Part shown: piece by piece, positions 1 through 5,905 of the stretch | Position numbering within the stretch: the stretch's first letter is position 1 | How the letters are laid out: each line of letters begins with the position of its first letter | Source of the DNA: an uncultured Paracoccaceae bacterium | Lineage (GTDB): Bacteria; Pseudomonadota; Alphaproteobacteria; Rhodobacterales; Rhodobacteraceae | Direction: 5' to 3' | NCBI GenBank assembly: GCA_937927675.1 | Contig: CALBSG010000070.1 | Span: 1 to 25,741 of the forward strand | DNA length: 25,741 bases | The notes under the pieces: model-generated | Seen by the model: the letters and a program-made list of their open reading frames with translations, nothing else | Database searches by the model: none | Told to the model about the DNA's origin: nothing | Translations under genes and position numbers: made by a program

Positions 1-1
1 G

Positions 2-187
2 ATCGATCAGGCGGGGATTGACATCCTCTCTCAGGTGGCCCAGGTGGATGTGCGCACCGGACTGCCTGCAGCCGAGCTGGCCCAGATCATCGGCGACTAC
101 GACGCCCTGATGATCCGCTCGGGCACCCAGGTGACCGCCGACATCATCGCCGCCGCCGACAGGTTGCGCATCATCGGCCGCGCCGGG
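2..187 (+). CDS. serA: serA fragment (D-3-phosphoglycerate dehydrogenase N-terminus), foreign
   Basis: This is an open frame without a start, about 62 codons, cut by the contig edge on the left and by a junction on the right. The translation reads like the N-terminal regulatory/substrate domain of D-3-phosphoglycerate dehydrogenase, the first step of serine synthesis. It includes IGDYDALMIRSGTQVTADII and ends in IIGRAG, where the family normally continues with a VGVDNVD-like stretch. The lead-in DQAGIDILSQVAQVDV resembles, from memory, cyanobacterial SerA more than proteobacterial SerA. After IIGRAG the similarity stops abruptly, and the sequence soon becomes antisense to purL. I read it as a fragment joined by misassembly or contamination, not a working gene of this organism. 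The family call is fairly secure; the taxon is tentative. Confidence 0.6.
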
Positions 188-295
188 CTGGAGCTGGGCA
201 ATCAAGTGTCCATCACCGGCGCCCTCTGGCAACGCATTCCCGAAGACAGCGCGGGCGACGACAACCCCGCGATCGTCGATTGCCTGAACATTGAC
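188..295. other. Unassigned segment between the serA and purL pieces
   Basis: About 108 bases that match neither neighbour. The plus frame continuing from serA stays open (starting LELGNQVSITGALW) and has GC-rich third positions, but I do not recognise it. The minus frame continuing from purL is also open but lacks the residues PurL should have after its ADxDKI region. It may be a third chimeric piece or low-quality contig-end sequence. Confidence 0.4.
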
Positions 296-871
296 GATCT
301 TGGTCTTGTCCGCGATGCCCACCGTCATCGCGTTTACCAGCGGGTTGCCGTTATAGGCGGGGTGGAAGTTGATCTCGCCGCCCACCGTCGGCACGCCAAA
401 AGCGTTGCCATAGCCGCCCACGCCTTCAACCACGCCCTTCACCAGATAGCCGGTTTTCGGGTGGCTCGGCACACCGAAGGACAGCGAGTTCATCGCCGCA
501 ATCGGGCGCGCGCCCATGGTGAAGACATCCCGCAGAATACCGCCGACGCCGGTTGCAGCCCCCTGATGCGGTTCGATGTAAGAGGGGTGGTTGTGGCTTT
601 CCATCTTGAAGATGACGGCCTGACCATCACCGATATCGACCACGCCCGCGTTTTCGCCGGGGCCACAAATGACCTGCGGTCCGGTGGTGGGCAGGGTACG
701 CAGCCATTTCTTCGACGACTTGTACGAGCAATGCTCGTTCCACATGGCCGAGAAGATGCCGAGTTCGGTGAACGTGGGCATCCTGCCCAGAATGTCGAGC
801 AGCCGCTCCCATTCATCCGGCTTGATGCCATGCTTGGCGACGATTTCCGGGGTGATTTCGGGTTCCGACAT
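296..871 (-). CDS. purL: PurL, phosphoribosylformylglycinamidine synthase II, 5' part only
   Basis: This encodes the first ~190 residues of the ATP-dependent FGAM synthase large subunit (small-type PurL), the fourth step of purine synthesis, which works with PurS and PurQ. Clear family motifs occur in order: FTELGIFSAMWNEHCSYKSS near residues 35-54, GPGENAGVVDIG, FKMESHNHPSYIEP, GAATGVGGILRDVFTMGARP and GYGNAFGVPTVGGE. The start ATG (869-871) has a GGGAG ribosome site about 8 bases upstream on the minus strand. The family is usually about 720 residues. Here similarity ends near VNAMTVGIAD, where the contig becomes chimeric, so the truncation is most likely an assembly effect and not a real deletion. 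The function call is firm. Confidence 0.88.
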
Positions 872-1117
872 GGCAGTCTCCCATCAGGCGCGGCGGTTTG
901 CGATGCCTTTAGGGCAAGGGGCGGGAAAGGGAAAGCGCCTGCGGTTATTGCGGCGGGAAATATTTTCACCATCGGCCATCAACGGTCCGGCCCGAAAATC
1001 CAGCATCCGCCCAAAAATACGCCGGAGCGTGAATCCGAACACCCACCCCAGGTGCATGCACGTGCGCGATCTGCCGTTTTGACGGGCACTTGGCGCATTG
1101 GCACAGCCACGCAGGCC
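872..1117. other. Intergenic region upstream of purL, no gene seen
   Basis: This is the upstream region of purL on the minus strand. Overlapping short open frames occur on both strands, but they have no ribosome sites, resemble no family I know, and some run through the terminator at 1118-1145. A purL promoter is expected here, but I could not place one with confidence. Confidence 0.5.
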
Positions 1118-1145
1118 AAAAAAAAGGCCGAGCTTTCGCTCGGCC
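1118..1145 (-). terminator. Intrinsic terminator ending the small RNA candidate
   Basis: A perfect 8-bp stem, GGCCGAGC and GCTCGGCC (1126-1133 and 1138-1145), has a 4-base loop and is followed on the minus strand by eight T (1118-1125). The T run is only on the minus-strand side, which fixes the direction. Confidence 0.85.
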
Positions 1146-1197
1146 AAGTCCAACAGGGAGGTGAAACGTCAAGAGCGAACTCGATTAACGCTTCGAG
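1118..1197 (-). ncRNA. Candidate ~78-nt trans-acting small RNA
   Basis: The minus strand carries a compact transcription unit with no coding frame. A sigma70-like promoter lies at 1202-1230. A 5' hairpin pairs 1193-1197 (CTCGA in the RNA) with 1180-1184 (TCGAG). A single-stranded linker contains CACCTCCCTG (1154-1163), which is complementary to Shine-Dalgarno sequences. A strong intrinsic terminator closes the unit at 1118-1145. The lysR gene upstream on the same strand has its own hairpin at 1313-1339, so this would be a separate transcript. The anti-SD linker recalls the CCUCCUCCC motif of Rhodobacter CcsR RNAs, but only one short copy is present, so I do not assign it to that family. The transcript start is inferred from the promoter. 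Confidence 0.5.
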
Positions 1198-1201
1198 GCC
1201 G

Positions 1202-1230
1202 TATCTATGCGTATGAATTGAGCATCTCAA
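1202..1230 (-). promoter_or_regulatory. Sigma70-like promoter for the small RNA candidate
   Basis: On the minus strand, TTGAGA (1225-1230) and TAGATA (1202-1207) are separated by exactly 17 bases. The -35 box matches the consensus at five of six positions and the -10 box at three of six. Just upstream is GCTGC-GCTT-GCAGC, a short inverted repeat that could be a regulator site. Confidence 0.42.
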
Positions 1231-1312
1231 GAACGAATACGCTGCAAGCGCAGCATTGCCGTTATGCGCTGAATGCATGGCTGTGGCGGATCAGCGATAT
1301 CCGCAGGCCAAA

Positions 1313-1339
1313 CGCCTGTTTTTCGCCGAAAAACAGGCG
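1313..1339 (-). terminator. Hairpin terminator downstream of lysR
   Basis: CGCCTGTTTTTCG and CGAAAAACAGGCG form a perfect inverted repeat of 27 bases including one central base. It begins about 16 bases past the LysR stop codon. The A/T part inside the stem supplies a U-rich run in either direction, so it may work bidirectionally. Confidence 0.7.
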
Positions 1340-1354
1340 GGAGTGGCGGGGGCG

Positions 1355-2248
1355 CTAGATTTGTTGGCGTTTGCGGTAGTTGAAGATCTCTTCCGTGACA
1401 AACTCGCGGAAGGCGGCGACGCGCTTGGAGTGGCGCAATTCTTCGGGGTAGGCGAGGAAAACCGGGACTTCGCTGCTTTCCGTCGCCGGCAGGACGCGTA
1501 CGAGATTCGGGAAGTCTTCGGTGATGTAATCCGGCAGAACCCCAATCCCCAGATGGTTCAACACGCCTTGCAGCACCCCGAAGTAGTTGTTCACCGTCAG
1601 GGTTGAGGGGATGTCATGGCTCATCAATTCGGCCACCAACATGGCGCCCGCTGCAACCTGTGCGGTTCCTGCATGTTGGCAGATCAACCGGTGGTGGGCA
1701 AAGTCTTCCATCGTGGTGGGGGTGCCGTGTTCGGCCAGATATTCCGGCGTCGCATAGAGCCGCATCTTGATGTTCATCAACCGCTTGCGGATCAGATCGG
1801 CTTGGCTGGGCTCTTTCATACGGATCGCGACATCTGCTTCCCGCATCGGCAGGTCCAGAACCCGCTCTTCCAGCATCAGGTCGATTTTCAGGCTGGGGTA
1901 TTGCTTGAACAAGGTCGGAAGCCGAGGGGCCAGCCACAGCGTGCCAAAGCCCGTCGTGGTCGTCACGCGCAACTCGCCAAAAACCTCATCTTCCGAATCG
2001 CGGATTCGCGCGGCGGTTGCATCCAGTCGCTTGGCCATGGCTTGGGTCGCATCAAACAGCAGCTCGCCCTGTTCGGTCAGGATCAGCCCACGCGCATGGC
2101 GGTGAAACAGCGTGACATTCAGGCTTTCCTCCAGCGCGCGGATCTGGCGGCTGACGGCCGATTGCGACAGATGCAGCACATCGCCCGCATGCGTCAGGCT
2201 GCCCTTTTCGGCCACCGAGTGAAAAATTCTCAGCTTGTCCCAATCCAT
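1355..2248 (-). CDS. LysR-type transcriptional regulator
   Basis: A 297-residue protein of normal LysR-family length. The N-terminal winged helix-turn-helix (residues 1-60) shows the family pattern, including GSLTHAGDVLHLSQSAVSRQI and the following LEESLNVTLFHRHARG. It is followed by a linker helix and a substrate-binding-like effector domain (about 90-290) with ELRVTTTTGFGTLWLAPRLP at its start. The ATG is preceded by GGAGGGG. It is divergent from murI, with 167 bases between the two starts. LysR regulators often control a divergent neighbour, but murI is a housekeeping gene, so the target cannot be deduced. The effector is unknown. The family call is secure. Confidence 0.9.
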   Translation of the reverse strand: MDWDKLRIFHSVAEKGSLTHAGDVLHLSQSAVSRQIRALEESLNVTLFHRHARGLILTEQGELLFDATQAMAKRLDATAARIRDSEDEVFGELRVTTTTGFGTLWLAPRLPTLFKQYPSLKIDLMLEERVLDLPMREADVAIRMKEPSQADLIRKRLMNIKMRLYATPEYLAEHGTPTTMEDFAHHRLICQHAGTAQVAAGAMLVAELMSHDIPSTLTVNNYFGVLQGVLNHLGIGVLPDYITEDFPNLVRVLPATESSEVPVFLAYPEELRHSKRVAAFREFVTEEIFNYRKRQQI

Positions 2249-2415
2249 GGCGCCCCTCCGTCCGGCGTGACCCTAGCACGCGAAGCGCCTATGTAGTCAG
2301 AAAAATGGCCGTGTAAACGACGGATACCGCGAAAAATTCCCCCTTTGCGCAAGCGGCTTTCACCCCGCAAGCAATCCGCCTAAGATGCAGGCGCAGCAGA
2401 AAGAAGGGGGCCGAA

Positions 2416-3228
2416 ATGGCGGTAGGGATTTTCGACAGCGGTCTTGGCGGGTTGACGGTTCTGGATGCGGTGGCAAAGCGGCTGCCAAACGTGCCTTTCG
2501 TCTATCTGGGGGACAATGCGCATGCGCCCTATGGCGTGCGGACCCATGACGACATTTTCAATCTGACCTGTGCTGCAACCGAACGGTTGTGGGCCGAGGG
2601 CTGCGATCTGGTGATCTTGGCCTGCAACACCGCCTCTGCTGCCGCGTTGAAGCGGATGCAGGAAACCTGGCTGCCGCCGGGTAAGCGGGTTTTGGGGGTC
2701 TTTGTCCCTTTGATCGAGGCGCTGACCGAACGGCAATGGGGCGACAACAGCCCGCCGCGTGAGGTGGACGTCAAACATGTGGCGCTGTTCGCCACCCCCG
2801 CCACGGTGGCCAGCCGCGCGTTCCAACGCGAACTGGCGTTCCGCGCCATTGGGGTGGATGTCGAGGCACAACCCTGCGCGGGCGTGGTCGATGCGATTGA
2901 GCAGGGCGATGAAATTCTGGCCGAGGCCTTGGTGCGCAGCCATGTCGAAAGCCTGAAGCGCCGGATGCCGCACCCGCAGGCGGCGATCTTGGGCTGCACG
3001 CATTACCCTTTGATGCAAAAGGCGTTTCAGGATGCTTTGGGGGCGGATGTGACCGTCTATTCCCAAGCCAATCTGGTGGCCGAAAGCCTTGCTGATTATT
3101 TGGCGCGTCGCCCCGAAATGCTGGGCTCTGGCATGCAGTCGAAATTCCTGACGACGGGCGATCCGTCTTATGTCTCGTCCAAGGCGACGCAATTCCTGCG
3201 CCGCCAAGTGGTGTTCGAGGCCGCTTAA
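2416..3228 (+). CDS. murI: Glutamate racemase
   Basis: MurI interconverts L- and D-glutamate and so supplies D-Glu for the peptidoglycan stem peptide, in the cytosol. At 270 residues it has the usual family length. The acid/base pair is present: Cys70 in LACNTASA and Cys194 in LGCTHYPL. The N-terminal GIFDSGLGGLTVL carries the conserved Asp7-Ser8, and YLGDNAHAPYG is also typical. The ATG follows an AAGAAGGGGGCC ribosome site. The stop codon overlaps by three bases the stop of the convergent DUF805 gene. No other cell-wall gene is adjacent. The call is firm. Confidence 0.95.
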   Translation: MAVGIFDSGLGGLTVLDAVAKRLPNVPFVYLGDNAHAPYGVRTHDDIFNLTCAATERLWAEGCDLVILACNTASAAALKRMQETWLPPGKRVLGVFVPLIEALTERQWGDNSPPREVDVKHVALFATPATVASRAFQRELAFRAIGVDVEAQPCAGVVDAIEQGDEILAEALVRSHVESLKRRMPHPQAAILGCTHYPLMQKAFQDALGADVTVYSQANLVAESLADYLARRPEMLGSGMQSKFLTTGDPSYVSSKATQFLRRQVVFEAA

Positions 3229-3237
3229 CCGAAGCGG
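3221..3237. terminator. Hairpin spanning the interlocked stop codons of murI and the DUF805 gene
   Basis: CCGCTT (3221-3226) pairs with AAGCGG (3232-3237) around a 5-base loop, and the TTAA in its left arm and loop supplies both stop codons. There is no long T tract, so it may only be a weak or Rho-assisted bidirectional end. Confidence 0.35.
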
Positions 3238-4019
3238 TTCGGGCCGGGGGTGCCTTTGAAGCACAAGATGACCGTCAGGGCGATCGCCCAGCCAAAGTAG
3301 CCAAGCCCGAGGATGACCAGAAATGGGGCCGCGAGGGCATCTGGGCTGGGCGCGCCCGCGCCGATCAGGGTGAAGATCAGGACAATTGCAATCAGGCCAA
3401 GGGGCGGCGCGATTAGCCACCAACCGCTGCGCTCGGTGTCATGCAGACGCCTGACGGTGACCGCCAGGTAGGGCGAGGTTAAGGTAATAGCATGAATCAG
3501 GGAGAATGGAGCACCTCTGCCACCTGTCCCAAAGGCGTCCAAGAGCGAACAAACAACGCCCATCAGGACTGTAAAAAGGTAAAAGAACCAATATTCTGAT
3601 CTGCTCGCTCTTCCGGAAAAGGTCAAATATTCATTGAAGCAGATCGAGATAGCTTCGCGAAAGCTGCGACTAGGGGCAGCGCTGTAGAGCCCGTCCGGCC
3701 CTATCTGTCGAGGGTTTTGCGGCGGGCTGCTCTCCGGCCCTAGCGGTGGCCAAGAAGCGGAAACGGCGGAGCCCTGAATCGATTTAGTCATGGTAGCGGG
3801 GGTGCTGTCTTTGGTTGCCAGGCTGTGGCTGGTGGGCAGCGGCGGCGGGCTGACCCGCAATTCGGCCATCTCAGAGGCCGGCCGCCAGTTCGGGATGGAT
3901 GGGTTCCACACCAGCGTCTCTGGTCCCAGCACGCCGCTTTGCAGATCGCGGTGCAGATCCTCAAGGCTGACAGGGCCGTTCGAAACACCAGATTTCGCGA
4001 AATACCAATTTGAAGACAT
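3225..4019 (-). CDS. GYF_2-DUF805 integral membrane protein
   Basis: 264 residues from the ATG at 4019; the frame stays open further upstream, but that stretch is unlike the family. Residues 1-52 fit the GYF_2 (DUF4339) fold: WYFAKSGVSNGPVSLEDLHR, then LVWNPSIPNWRPASEM. A Pro/Ser-rich linker (about 55-125) follows. The C-terminal half is a DUF805 membrane domain, with FSGRASRSEYWFFYLF, several hydrophobic helices, the VRRLHDTERSGWW signature and the closing CFKGTPGPNRFG. The function is not known; GYF-type domains usually bind proline-rich peptides. It is convergent with murI, sharing bases 3226-3227 of the stops, and divergent from the PhzF gene. Alternative starts cannot be fully excluded because the ribosome site is weak. 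Confidence 0.85.
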   Translation of the reverse strand: MSSNWYFAKSGVSNGPVSLEDLHRDLQSGVLGPETLVWNPSIPNWRPASEMAELRVSPPPLPTSHSLATKDSTPATMTKSIQGSAVSASWPPLGPESSPPQNPRQIGPDGLYSAAPSRSFREAISICFNEYLTFSGRASRSEYWFFYLFTVLMGVVCSLLDAFGTGGRGAPFSLIHAITLTSPYLAVTVRRLHDTERSGWWLIAPPLGLIAIVLIFTLIGAGAPSPDALAAPFLVILGLGYFGWAIALTVILCFKGTPGPNRFG

Positions 4020-4158
4020 GTGTTTAGCCCCATCCAATGGCGGGCATAGAATGCCAGCGGTGTCGCCCCTGTCAATCGCTTCGCTGTCAAATGCAGCTTT
4101 GCCTCTTGCGGTGGGGCGGGATTCGCGGTGCATTTGGTCGCAACCAAGGAGATCCCCC

Positions 4159-5034
4159 ATGCCCGCGCCCCACAGTCTCGAAGCGTCTTATTTTGTTTAT
4201 GACGTCTTCACTAAGACCCGCTTTGGCGGCAATCAACTGGCGGTTTTTCCCGACGCCTCGGGCTTGCCCGAGGATCGCTTGCAGGCCATCGCGCGCGAGT
4301 TCAATTTTTCCGAGGTGACCTTTTGTTACCCGCCGGCCGACCCGGCCCATACCGCCCGCGTCCGGATTTTCACCCCCACCTCTGAGGTGCCTTTCGCGGG
4401 GCATCCCACCATCGGCACCGCTGTTGCGCTTGCCGATCTGGGGCAGGGGCCAGAGATGGTGCTGGAACTGGGCGTCGGGCCGATTCCTTGCGTGGTTGGA
4501 CCCGAGGGGGCATCGTTCACCACGGGCGTGCCGTTGCAAATCCTGTCCCAGCCGCCAGTGGATCTGGTGGCCGAAGCACTGGGTTTGCCGGTCAGCGCCC
4601 TGCAAACCGCAACCCACAGCCCGGTGATGGCCTCGCTTGGTCTGAGTTTCGTTTTCGCGGAATTGACGGATCGCGCCGCCTTGTCCGCGGCAAACCCCCA
4701 GATCGACGCGATGCGCCGGGGGGCAATGGCCTATCCGTCGGGGCAAGGGGCGGGGCTGGATTTCGCGATCTTTGCCTATGTCCGCAAGGGCGAGCAGGTC
4801 GAGGCGCGCATGTTTGCGCCGTTGGACAATGTGCCGGAAGACCCGGCAACCGGAAGCGCCTCGGCCACTTTGGGGGCCTATCTTGCCGGTCTGCCCGGCG
4901 GGCCGGAACGGCTGGCCATCACCCAAGGGGTGGATATGGGGCGGCCCTCGCAGATCGCGGTGTCCACTGGGCCAAAGGGGGTGACGGTGGCGGGCCAAGC
5001 GGTCAAGGTGATGGCCGGAACGCTTTATGTGTAA
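4159..5034 (+). CDS. PhzF-family isomerase/epimerase
   Basis: A 291-residue member of the PhzF family, which has the diaminopimelate-epimerase-like fold. Phenazine PhzF isomerises trans-2,3-dihydro-3-hydroxyanthranilate, but most members have unknown substrates, and no phenazine genes are here. The motifs are clear: VYDVFTKTRFGGNQLAVF near the start, the catalytic glutamate Glu52 in NFSEVTF, FTPTSEVPFAGHPTIGTA and PEDPATGSASA. I chose the ATG at 4159 because AAGGAG (4146-4151) sits 7 bases upstream; the open frame continues upstream but is antisense to the DUF805 gene. The DUF1684 gene follows after nine bases, suggesting co-transcription. Confidence 0.9.
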   Translation: MPAPHSLEASYFVYDVFTKTRFGGNQLAVFPDASGLPEDRLQAIAREFNFSEVTFCYPPADPAHTARVRIFTPTSEVPFAGHPTIGTAVALADLGQGPEMVLELGVGPIPCVVGPEGASFTTGVPLQILSQPPVDLVAEALGLPVSALQTATHSPVMASLGLSFVFAELTDRAALSAANPQIDAMRRGAMAYPSGQGAGLDFAIFAYVRKGEQVEARMFAPLDNVPEDPATGSASATLGAYLAGLPGGPERLAITQGVDMGRPSQIAVSTGPKGVTVAGQAVKVMAGTLYV

Positions 5035-5043
5035 GGGAATGTC

Positions 5044-5808
5044 ATGGATGATCTGACGCAGTGGAAGGCCAAGCGGCTGGCGGCTTTGACCGCGCCGGAC
5101 GGCTGGCTGAACCTGACGGACCGGGTGGAGATCCCCCCAGGCCCGCAGCGGGTGGGCCATGCTGCGGACAATGATCTGGTGCTGTCAGTCGGGCCGGACC
5201 ATCTTGGCGTGTTGGAGGTGACCGCATCGGGGGCGAATTTTGCGCAGCCGGGGCAGACCCCGGTCGCCTTTGCCCCGGCGCCCGGTGGTTTTCCGCAACT
5301 GGCGGTCGGATCGCTTTTGTTGGAACTGCATACCGTTGACGGCACACCGGCGCTGCGGGTGCGCGACCTGACCGCCCCGCGCGAGGTTGAGTTGCACTAT
5401 TTCGCGCAAGCGCCCGATTGGGTGATCCGCGCCCGCTGGGAGCGGCTGGACCGCCCCGAGGCCGCAACCATCGGCCAGCGCGGCGGCGGCGATACGCACG
5501 TGACGCTAACCCATGTCGCACGCTTTACCCATCAGGGCCATGACATCGCACTGGTGCCGACGCATTGGAAGGCGGGCCAGCCGATGTTTGTGATCCGCGA
5601 TGCGACCTCCGGCCACGAAACCTATGCCGCCTCGCGCTTTTTGATGGGCGAGGACATGACCGACGACGCGATCACGCTGGATTTCAACCGCGCCTTTACG
5701 CCGCCTTGCGGCTTTACGCCCTTTGCAATCTGCCCCTTGCCGCCCCGGCAGAATATTCTGCCCTTTGCGGTTCGGGCCGGGGAGTTGATGCCGCAAACCG
5801 CCCCCTAA
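5044..5808 (+). CDS. DUF1684 domain protein
   Basis: A 254-residue protein matching the DUF1684 family. It opens with a WKAKRLAAL..PDGWLNLTD segment. The most conserved part is the C-terminal signature LDFNRAFTPPCGFTPFAICP followed by LPPRQN. The biochemical role of the family is not established. No signal peptide or membrane helix is visible, so it should be cytosolic. A GGGA element precedes the ATG, and the PhzF gene ends only nine bases upstream, so the two are probably one operon. The family call rests mainly on the C-terminal signature. Confidence 0.85.
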   Translation: MDDLTQWKAKRLAALTAPDGWLNLTDRVEIPPGPQRVGHAADNDLVLSVGPDHLGVLEVTASGANFAQPGQTPVAFAPAPGGFPQLAVGSLLLELHTVDGTPALRVRDLTAPREVELHYFAQAPDWVIRARWERLDRPEAATIGQRGGGDTHVTLTHVARFTHQGHDIALVPTHWKAGQPMFVIRDATSGHETYAASRFLMGEDMTDDAITLDFNRAFTPPCGFTPFAICPLPPRQNILPFAVRAGELMPQTAP

Positions 5809-5905
5809 AGCGCCGCATTTTCGCCGCCTCTGTCATTAACCTTGGCTGAACTGCCCATCGCCCTGTGTCCGGGGCGCTTGTTGTGTTTTGCCAAAGGGTG
5901 CGCCG

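Noticed and set aside
35..1216. A 393-residue open frame covering the left end
   Set aside because: It runs from a serA fragment through sequence antisense to purL and through a terminator hairpin; it is a chimera plus shadow, not a gene.
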